This document shows positions 13,734 to 19,592 of a DNA stretch of 19,592 nt, piece by piece; the first letter of the stretch is position 1, and each line of letters starts with the position of its first letter. The position numbers and the translations under genes are program-made. The stretch comes from CAZQYC01 sp043746555 (GTDB taxonomy: Bacteria; Pseudomonadota; Gammaproteobacteria; Steroidobacterales; Steroidobacteraceae): the NCBI GenBank assembly GCA_043746555.1, contig JAYTQU010000175.1, positions 1 through 19,592 of the forward strand. The letters are read 5' to 3'. The notes below the pieces were generated by a model. It searched no databases. It was not told where the DNA came from and saw only the letters and a program-made list of their open reading frames with translations.

Positions 13734-16154
13734 ATGCTTCGTCAGTTGATCGCGGCGTGGGCGCGTCCGCGCATTCTGCCCGAGGATGCGCGCGAACGAC
13801 TTGCGCACACGAATTTGTTGCTGTGCTACGTGATCGAGACGCGTGGCACGGCGGACAACGTCGTCGTGCAGAACGCCTGCGAAAAACTTAACGCTCCCGC
13901 GGCGAACAGAGCGCTCGGCGCCGCCGGCGTGAACGGATTTCCACTTCTCTATCTAGAGCGCCGCACCGGCTTTCTCGGCAATCGCATCGACCGACGCATT
14001 CCGCTGGCGCTTCGACAGTTGGTGCGGGCCGCGCATGCTAATCCCCAGCTCAATGTTGCTTTCGTCCCGGTCAGCTTATTTTGGGGTCGCGCGCCCGGCA
14101 AGGGCGACTCGTGGCTACGACTCGTGTTGTCGGAGACCTGGGATTTGGCGGGACGCTTTCGTCGCCTTATGTCGATCGTTGTGAATGGGCGCAACTTGCT
14201 CGTGCAGTTTGGCGAACCGGTGCCGTTACGCGCACTGCTGAACGACGATACCGATCCATCGCGTTCTGTGCGTCGTGTTGCGCGTCGATTGCGGAACGAC
14301 CTACGCACGCAGCGCGCCGCCACCATCGGCCCCGATCTATCGCATCGTCGAACTATCGTTACGCAAGTGTTGCGTACTCGCGCAGTCCGCCGGGCGATGA
14401 CCGGCGAAATGAAAGCGAAGCAGCTGACGCGCCGAGCCGTGCTGATGCAAGCAAAAGGTTACGCCGACGAAATTGCGGCGAACTATTCGCATATCGTCGT
14501 CAATTTTCTAGCGCGCGTGCTCAAGCGCGTGTGGAATCGTCTGTACGACGGCGTCGAACTACACGGGATGGACCGATTGCATGCGGTGGTCGAGGGCAAC
14601 GAATTGGTTTTCGTGCCGTGCCATCGCAGTCACATGGATTATTTGCTGCTGTCCTACTCGCTTTATATGCAAGGCTACGTCGTGCCGCATATCGCTGCGG
14701 GACTCAATCTCAACATGCCGGTGATCGGCGCCATATTGCGTCGCGGCGGTGCGTTCTTTATGCGGCGCAGTTTCGCCGGCAATACGCTGTACACGATGGT
14801 GTTCATGAAGTATCTCGGACTCATGATGGCTCGCGGCCATTCCATCGAATATTTCATCGAAGGCGGGCGTAGTCGAACGGGTCGCTTGTTACAACCGAAA
14901 ACCGGCATGCTATCGATGACCGTGCGCAGTTTCTTGCGCGATCCGCGCAAACCGATCGTGTTCGTCCCGGTGTACTTCGGTTACGAACGTTTGGTCGAAG
15001 GCAAGACCTATATTCACGAGCTATCCGGTAAGCCGAAAGAAAAAGAATCGGTGCTCGGCATTCTCAAAACCATTCCGGCTCTGCGGAGTCGCTACGGGAA
15101 GGTGCATGTGAGCATCGGCGAATCGATTCGACTCGATGAGGTACTGACAACTCACGGCGGCGAGTGGCGTTCGCCTTCGTACGATACTGACGATCGCCCG
15201 CCCTGGCTCAATCGTGCCGTTGACGATCTCGCCGCACGCATCATGACGCGCATCAACTCCGCCGCCTGCGTGACGCCGGTGAACCTATTGGCGCTCGCAT
15301 TGCTCGCGACTCCCAAACAGGCAATGATCGAGTCGGATCTCGCGCGACAGTTGGAGCTCTATACGTCGTTGATGCGTCAGACGCCGTATTCGAATGAAGT
15401 GGTCGTTACCACCACCGATGGCGCGTCGATGATTAAGCACGGCGAGAACATGGGTCTCTTGCGGCGCGAAGCGCATGCGATGGGCGATGTCCTTAGCATG
15501 CACGAAGAAAATTCCGTGCTGCTCACTTACTTTCGCAACAATGTGCTGCACATGATCGTGTTGCCGTCCGTCATCGCGTGCTGTTTTCTCAACAATCGCG
15601 CATTGCGCACCGAAGACATTCAACGCTTGGCGTGGCGCATCTATCCTTACGTGCGCGACGAATTATTCTTGCGCTGGAGCGAAGATGAACTGGAAGACGT
15701 CGTGCGTGTAACTTTGTCGCAATTGGCCAATCACGGACTACTCGAAAGCGTCGACAACGGCGCGGAATGGCGTCGACCGACAACCGGTAGCGTCGCGGCG
15801 GTACAACTCTCTTTGCTCGGTCAAATCACCGTTCCGACCATCGAACGCTACTACCTGACTATTGCGTTGTTGCTTAAAGCGGGTAGCGGTCGCATCAGCC
15901 AGGATGTGCTCGAAAATCAATGCCAACTCACCGCGCAACGCATGTCGTTGCTCTACGAACTCAATTCGCCGGAGTTCTTCGATAAGGCGCTGTTCAAAAA
16001 CTTCATCGATCTGTTGCGCACACGCAATGTGCTCGGCGTCAACGTCGAAGGACGGCTAACGTACACGGAACTACTTCTTGGCGTTTCGTCCGACGCGCAA
16101 CTCGTGCTGCAAGAACAGATCCGTAACAGCGTTCTACAAGTCACCCATCTTTAG
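13734..16154 (+). CDS. plsB: Glycerol-3-phosphate 1-O-acyltransferase PlsB
   Basis: The 806-residue enzyme (E. coli PlsB has 807) acylates glycerol-3-phosphate at position 1 using acyl-CoA or acyl-ACP, the first committed step of phospholipid synthesis at the inner membrane. All four acyltransferase blocks are present: HRSHMD (HX4D, His297/Asp302), GGAFFMRRSF (338-347), FIEGGRSRTGRL (374-385) and IVFVPVYFGYERL (408-420). The N-terminal ~250 residues and the C-terminal ~380 residues match PlsB rather than the short PlsC type. The ATG at 13734 matches the expected length; no strong ribosome binding site precedes it. It converges on the glutathione transferase gene with only 16 bp between them. 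Confidence 0.97.
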   Translation: MLRQLIAAWARPRILPEDARERLAHTNLLLCYVIETRGTADNVVVQNACEKLNAPAANRALGAAGVNGFPLLYLERRTGFLGNRIDRRIPLALRQLVRAAHANPQLNVAFVPVSLFWGRAPGKGDSWLRLVLSETWDLAGRFRRLMSIVVNGRNLLVQFGEPVPLRALLNDDTDPSRSVRRVARRLRNDLRTQRAATIGPDLSHRRTIVTQVLRTRAVRRAMTGEMKAKQLTRRAVLMQAKGYADEIAANYSHIVVNFLARVLKRVWNRLYDGVELHGMDRLHAVVEGNELVFVPCHRSHMDYLLLSYSLYMQGYVVPHIAAGLNLNMPVIGAILRRGGAFFMRRSFAGNTLYTMVFMKYLGLMMARGHSIEYFIEGGRSRTGRLLQPKTGMLSMTVRSFLRDPRKPIVFVPVYFGYERLVEGKTYIHELSGKPKEKESVLGILKTIPALRSRYGKVHVSIGESIRLDEVLTTHGGEWRSPSYDTDDRPPWLNRAVDDLAARIMTRINSAACVTPVNLLALALLATPKQAMIESDLARQLELYTSLMRQTPYSNEVVVTTTDGASMIKHGENMGLLRREAHAMGDVLSMHEENSVLLTYFRNNVLHMIVLPSVIACCFLNNRALRTEDIQRLAWRIYPYVRDELFLRWSEDELEDVVRVTLSQLANHGLLESVDNGAEWRRPTTGSVAAVQLSLLGQITVPTIERYYLTIALLLKAGSGRISQDVLENQCQLTAQRMSLLYELNSPEFFDKALFKNFIDLLRTRNVLGVNVEGRLTYTELLLGVSSDAQLVLQEQIRNSVLQVTHL

Positions 16155-16170
16155 CGCCGTTTCCGATTCG

Positions 16171-16779
16171 TTACCGACTCGTAATCGGCGCCCACTTCGG
16201 CTGCTTGGCAATACGCTCGCACCAGGCGCGGATGTTCGAATACTTCGCAAGATCGAAGCCGCCTTCCGGTGCGACATGCGTGTACGCATACAGCGCAATG
16301 TCGGCCAGCGAAAAGCGTTCGCCGATTAAAAAATGTTTCCCTCCGAGCCCCTTCTCCAGCACATCAAGCGCAGCGTAGCCAAGCCTGCGCTTCTCGTTCA
16401 ACTTCTCGCCAAGCTCTGTTTCGGTTTTCTTTAGCATGGCAATCCAAAAGCGGCTGGTGCCGATATTGGGTTCAAGGTTGTATTGCTCGAAGCACATCCA
16501 TTGCCGCATCAGGGCGCGGTCGAAACGACCGTTGGGAATGAGATCGGATTCTTCGGCAAGATATTCGACGATCGCGTGACTCTCGGCCAGAAAGCCTTTG
16601 CCGGGAATTTCCAGCAGAGGAATGCGCCCGTTTGGATTCATTGCCAGAAATTCAGGAGTACGCGTTTGACCTTGCTTGATGTCCTTTTCGACAAGTTCGT
16701 AATGCTGACCAATATGCTTCAGCACCAAACGCACTTTGTAGCCGTTGCCCGACGGAAGATAGTCGTAGAGACGATACAT
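16171..16779 (-). CDS. Glutathione S-transferase family protein
   Basis: The 202-residue protein has the two-domain GST layout. The thioredoxin-like N-terminal domain (1-80) contains NPNGRIPLLE with the cis-Pro, and ESHAIVEYLAE binding the glutathione gamma-glutamyl group. The helical C-terminal domain (about 88-200) contains the N-capping-box-like segment FSLADIALYAY. The N-terminal YDYLPSGNGYKVRL has Ser/Asn near the catalytic position and no Cys, which leaves the mechanism open. A strong GAGGAG lies a few bases before the ATG. It follows the acetolactate synthase small-subunit gene by 30 bp on the same strand, so they may share a transcript. The substrate is unknown. Confidence 0.92.
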   Translation of the reverse strand: MYRLYDYLPSGNGYKVRLVLKHIGQHYELVEKDIKQGQTRTPEFLAMNPNGRIPLLEIPGKGFLAESHAIVEYLAEESDLIPNGRFDRALMRQWMCFEQYNLEPNIGTSRFWIAMLKKTETELGEKLNEKRRLGYAALDVLEKGLGGKHFLIGERFSLADIALYAYTHVAPEGGFDLAKYSNIRAWCERIAKQPKWAPITSR

Positions 16780-16809
16780 GGAATCTCCTCAAGCTCTAAC
16801 TTTTTAGCC

Positions 16810-17319
16810 TCAGGTCTTTAGCGTTGTCGCCCCGCTGTATACAGCCAGTGCGCCCGAACGGACGACCTCCAGCACGTCGCCGTAATTGCTCACTGCGGCG
16901 ATGAAGCGCGAAACTTGCGCTTCGCTATCGGTTAACTCGATGGTGAAGCTCGCGGGATCTTCCACCAGTACACGAGCCTGCGCGGCGTCAACCGTTTTAC
17001 GAAGCGCTGCGATTTGGTTTGCCGGGACATTGAGTTTGAGCAACAACAACTCGCGTTCGATATGCGCATCGGCGGTCATATCGTCGACGTTGACCACATC
17101 GACCAGCTTGAGCGATTGATTGACGATTTGCTGCACTACCTGTTCATTGCCCGTGGTTACCAGCGTGATACGCGATACGGTCGGATCGTCGGTGGCGGCA
17201 ACGTTAAGCGACTCGATGTTGTAGCCGCGCGTGGCAAATAATCCCGCGACGCGCGTTAGGGCGCCCACCTCGTTTTGCAAAAGAATGGAAATAATATGGC
17301 GTTGCGGCGGGGCGGTCAT
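16810..17319 (-). CDS. ilvN: Acetolactate synthase small (regulatory) subunit
   Basis: The 169-residue product is the regulatory subunit that activates the large subunit and usually confers valine feedback inhibition. The N-terminal ACT domain (about 6-80) has HIISILLQNEVGALTRVAGLFATRGYNIESL, and VSRITLVTTG follows. The C-terminal dimerisation half ends with DVLEVVRSGALAVYSG. E. coli IlvH has 163 residues. I chose the ATG at 17319 because GAGGAA precedes it at good spacing and it gives the usual N-terminus; the frame stays open upstream but adds a non-homologous 33-residue extension. The gene faces away from the large-subunit gene instead of following it, an unusual arrangement. Confidence 0.95.
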   Translation of the reverse strand: MTAPPQRHIISILLQNEVGALTRVAGLFATRGYNIESLNVAATDDPTVSRITLVTTGNEQVVQQIVNQSLKLVDVVNVDDMTADAHIERELLLLKLNVPANQIAALRKTVDAAQARVLVEDPASFTIELTDSEAQVSRFIAAVSNYGDVLEVVRSGALAVYSGATTLKT

Positions 17320-17494
17320 CGGCGGTTCCTCGAAATCGGTCGCTGGAAGTGAGTTGCAGAAGGTTATGTGGCAGTAAGCATACGGGGCCACAGGCGATCC
17401 GCATAGACTTGTACGCACCCGTACTGCTACCCTACTTTTCCGCGCATTCCCACGGCCTTTATCGTCAAATTGAATAATTTAAGTTGGGCTTAAT
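17320..17494. promoter_or_regulatory. Divergent control region between ilvN and ilvB
   Basis: These 175 bp separate the starts of the two acetolactate synthase subunit genes and must hold both promoters. AT-rich sequence at 17468-17491 (AATTGAATAATTTAAG) lies just before the ilvB start, and TTATGTGG at 17364 is near ilvN, but neither gives a good -35/-10 pair by eye. No leader-peptide attenuator rich in branched-chain codons was found. Confidence 0.4.
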
Positions 17495-19366
17495 TTGCCC
17501 CCAGTAAAAGTGAAGAATGAAGTGAAAGAGAGCTACGCGACCGTCGATGCCATCGTTCATCCACTCGCCGGACAAGTCATGTCAGGGGCGGAAATCGTCG
17601 TGCAAGTACTGGCCGACGAAGGCGTGGATACCATTTTCGGTTACAGCGGCGGCGCGATTTTGCCCACTTACGACGCCATCTTCGTGCACAACCACGACGT
17701 CAAGCGAGCAAAGCAACGTATGCCGCTCATTGTTCCGGCCAACGAACAAGGCGCGGGTTTTATGGCGGCGGGCTACGCACGCGCGAGCGGCAAAGTGGGC
17801 GTGTGCATGGTGACGTCCGGTCCCGGCGCGACGAATACCGTCACGCCCGTGCGCGATTGCATGGCCGATTCGATTCCCATTGTGGTGATCTGCGGTCAGG
17901 TACCCACCGCCGCGATCGGCACCGACGCATTTCAAGAAGCCCCGGTTGCCAGCATCATGGGTTCGGTTGCTAAACATGTGTTCCTCGTCACCGATGCGGC
18001 GAAACTCGAAGCGACGGTTCGCTCGGCGTTTGAGATTGCGCGCACCGGTCGTCCGGGACCAGTGGTAATCGACATTCCCAAAGATGTGCAGAACTGGCGC
18101 GGCGCGTATCGCGGCAGCGGTCGATTGCCCGTGCCGGGCTATCGACAACGCATGAATCGTCTGGGCCGCGCCGCACTCTCCGACACCGACTGTGCGGAGT
18201 TTTGGAAATTATTGTCGATTGCCAAACGTCCACTCATCTACGCCGGCGGCGGCGTCGTTAATGCCGGTGCGTCGCGCGAACTGCGCGAGTTTGCGAATGA
18301 GTTCAAGATTCCCTGTGTCACCACGCTCATGGGCTTGGGTGCATTCGATACCACACAGAAACTATCGATGGGCATGCTCGGCATGCATGGCATGGCATTT
18401 GCGAACTACGCGGTTGACGATTGCGATTTTCTAATCGCCCTCGGCGCGCGCTTCGACGATCGCGTTGCCGGCAATCCACCCAAATTCGCGCGCAATGCGC
18501 GGGTGATCGCGCAAATTGACATCGACGCGTCTGAAATCAACAAAGTCAAAGCGGTGCAGTGGAGCCATGTCGGCCTGATGCCCGAAGCGCTGCGCGCACT
18601 CACAGCGTATGGTCGTCGCGCCCGTGTAGCGCTTGACGTGAACGATTGGCTCAAACACTGCGATGAGCTAAAAACCAAGTACGCCATGAACTTCGATCGC
18701 AAGAGCGAACTTGTTCAACCGTACCGCGTCATCGAAGCAATCAATCGCATCACAAAGGGCGATGCGATCATCTCAACCGGCGTCGGTCAGCATCAAATGT
18801 GGGCGGCGCAGTATTTCGATTTCAAACAGCCGCGTCTGTGGCTCACGTCGGGCAGCATGGGCACGATGGGCTTCGGCTTGCCCGCGGCCATTGGCGCTCA
18901 GTTTGCGCAACCCAAACAGTTGGTCATCGACATCGACGGCGACGCCAGCATTCGCATGAACATAGGCGAACTTGAAACCGTCACCACATATGGATTGCCG
19001 ATAAAAATTGTGGTGCTCAACAACTTCGGCGACGGCATGGTGCGTCAGTGGCAAAAATTGTTTTTCAAAGGCCGCATGTCGGCGAGCGATAAATCGCTAC
19101 ACAAAAAAGATTTCATCAAAGCCGCGCAAGCCGATTGCTTTCCGTATGCGGTACGCCTGGAACGCAACGAAGATGTCGAACGCGTCGTTCGCGAGTTCGT
19201 CGAATTCAAAGGCCCCGCGTTTTTGGAAGTCATCATCGACCCCGACGCAGGCGTCTATCCGATGGTCGGCCCGGGACAAGCCTACGACGACATGATCACC
19301 GGCGATCACATCCCATCGCGAGAGAAAGTCGAAGTCAAACCGGTGGGCGCGTCGGAGATGTTTTAG
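17495..19366 (+). CDS. ilvB: Acetolactate synthase large (catalytic) subunit
   Basis: This 623-residue thiamine-diphosphate enzyme condenses two pyruvates to acetolactate, or pyruvate with 2-ketobutyrate, in branched-chain amino acid synthesis. It has the three ThDP-family domains. Catalytic Glu84 lies in NEQGAGFMAAGYARASG, the FAD-linked middle domain includes ALGARFDDRVAGNP, and the ThDP/Mg motif runs from GDASIRMN to VVLNN. Usual enzymes read GDGS; here it is GDAS. NNFGDGMVRQWQKLFF is the expected substrate-gating region. The TTG at 17495 is the earliest start but lacks a ribosome binding site. The first Met, 29 codons in (MSGAEIVVQVLADEG), matches the N-terminus of E. coli IlvI, so the true start is uncertain. 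No ilvC follows. Confidence 0.95.
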   Translation: MPPVKVKNEVKESYATVDAIVHPLAGQVMSGAEIVVQVLADEGVDTIFGYSGGAILPTYDAIFVHNHDVKRAKQRMPLIVPANEQGAGFMAAGYARASGKVGVCMVTSGPGATNTVTPVRDCMADSIPIVVICGQVPTAAIGTDAFQEAPVASIMGSVAKHVFLVTDAAKLEATVRSAFEIARTGRPGPVVIDIPKDVQNWRGAYRGSGRLPVPGYRQRMNRLGRAALSDTDCAEFWKLLSIAKRPLIYAGGGVVNAGASRELREFANEFKIPCVTTLMGLGAFDTTQKLSMGMLGMHGMAFANYAVDDCDFLIALGARFDDRVAGNPPKFARNARVIAQIDIDASEINKVKAVQWSHVGLMPEALRALTAYGRRARVALDVNDWLKHCDELKTKYAMNFDRKSELVQPYRVIEAINRITKGDAIISTGVGQHQMWAAQYFDFKQPRLWLTSGSMGTMGFGLPAAIGAQFAQPKQLVIDIDGDASIRMNIGELETVTTYGLPIKIVVLNNFGDGMVRQWQKLFFKGRMSASDKSLHKKDFIKAAQADCFPYAVRLERNEDVERVVREFVEFKGPAFLEVIIDPDAGVYPMVGPGQAYDDMITGDHIPSREKVEVKPVGASEMF

Positions 19367-19404
19367 GAGCGAAGCGACGAGAACATGGCCAACTGGTCGC
19401 TGCT

Positions 19405-19436
19405 CAACGGGTAAGTCGACCAACGGGTAAGTCGAC
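19405..19436. repeat. 16-bp perfect tandem repeat, two copies
   Basis: CAACGGGTAAGTCGAC occurs at 19405-19420 and again at 19421-19436, in the intergenic stretch after ilvB. CTGGTCG (19393-19399) can pair with CGACCAG (19433-19439), so the repeat lies in a hairpin loop. A 7-bp repeat, CAGTAGC, follows at 19471-19484. These look like slippage products or vestiges of mobile sequence. Confidence 0.7.
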
Positions 19437-19492
19437 CAGAGTTCGGAATGCATTTTTTTGGCCCGTTTGCCAGTAGCCAGTAGCCAGTTGAC

Positions 19493-19592
19493 TAATTCTG
19501 CTTTGTCACATTGCGATCAAGCGATGCAGGGCAAGGCGTAACCGGTTGGAAAAACGCAGCGTACACGGCCGTACGTGAGTATTTTCCAACCG
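19493..19592. repeat. Palindromic intergenic element, copy 2 (cut by window end)
   Basis: The stretch 19493-19538 matches copy 1 (1160-1205) at 40 of 46 positions, including the identical cores GATCAAGCGATGC and GGGCAAGGCG. After the shared part it differs from copy 1. Here a new inverted repeat CGGTTGGAAAA (19543-19553) / TTTTCCAACCG (19582-19592) is nested inside, with the 8-bp palindrome ACGGCCGT (19565-19572) in its loop. The matching outer right arm is expected just past the window edge. No gene lies in 19367-19592. Confidence 0.8.

Noticed and set aside
14081..14872. Plus-strand 263-codon frame inside plsB
   Set aside because: It is out of frame with the conserved acyltransferase blocks of plsB and has an Arg-rich shadow composition.
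17411..17422. 12-mer GTACGCACCCGT shared with the inverted repeat at 8666-8677
   Set aside because: Two occurrences of a 12-mer without matching flanks or a dyad at the second site are not enough to claim a common operator.

Overview
The window looks like a moderate-GC chromosome segment of a proteobacterium, most likely a gammaproteobacterium. The case rests on an 806-residue PlsB-type glycerol-3-phosphate acyltransferase, TrmL, a CopC/CopD pair, a GEMM-I cyclic di-GMP riboswitch and a SPOR-like protein of a type I associate with gammaproteobacteria. No rRNA, tRNA, transposase, integrase or CRISPR array was seen. The segment is mostly ordinary chromosome with a few unusual islands.

Left part (1-6184): an unrecognised gene runs off the left edge on the minus strand. 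It is divergent from a HAD-family hydrolase (498-1145). An ~88-bp imperfect palindrome (1158-1245) separates that gene from a convergent minus-strand set: a class 1B-like dihydroorotate dehydrogenase, copC and copD. The last two overlap at TAATG. trmL (3539-4003) diverges from pyrD and converges on a long acetyl-CoA hydrolase/transferase family protein (4013-6184).

Central part (6257-12836) is the most interesting. On the minus strand, a sigma70-like promoter (8564-8592) drives a well-formed c-di-GMP-I riboswitch aptamer (8471-8552). The next substantial gene, about 306 nt downstream, encodes a 635-residue protein with two related SPOR-like domains joined by a long low-complexity linker. Upstream lies a small basic hypothetical protein (8755-9099). 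On the plus strand is a solitary contractile-tail-sheath-like protein (9298-11004). Its frame is interrupted near the start by an in-frame TGA, preceded by a well-placed ATG and Shine-Dalgarno. It is packed against a sodium/solute-symporter-like membrane protein and an alkyltransferase-like (ATL) DNA repair protein whose active-site Cys is replaced by Trp. No tube, baseplate, spike or ATPase genes accompany the sheath.

Right part (12903-19592): a small alpha/beta hydrolase, a small lipoprotein, an 18-codon signal-peptide-like mini-ORF and plsB follow on the plus strand. A glutathione S-transferase and the acetolactate synthase small subunit lie on the minus strand. The large subunit lies on the plus strand, so the two subunits are divergent rather than in the usual ilvBN/ilvIH order. 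The window ends in an intergenic stretch with a 16-bp tandem repeat and a second, incomplete copy of the palindromic repeat seen at 1158-1245. This indicates a dispersed non-coding element family in this genome.
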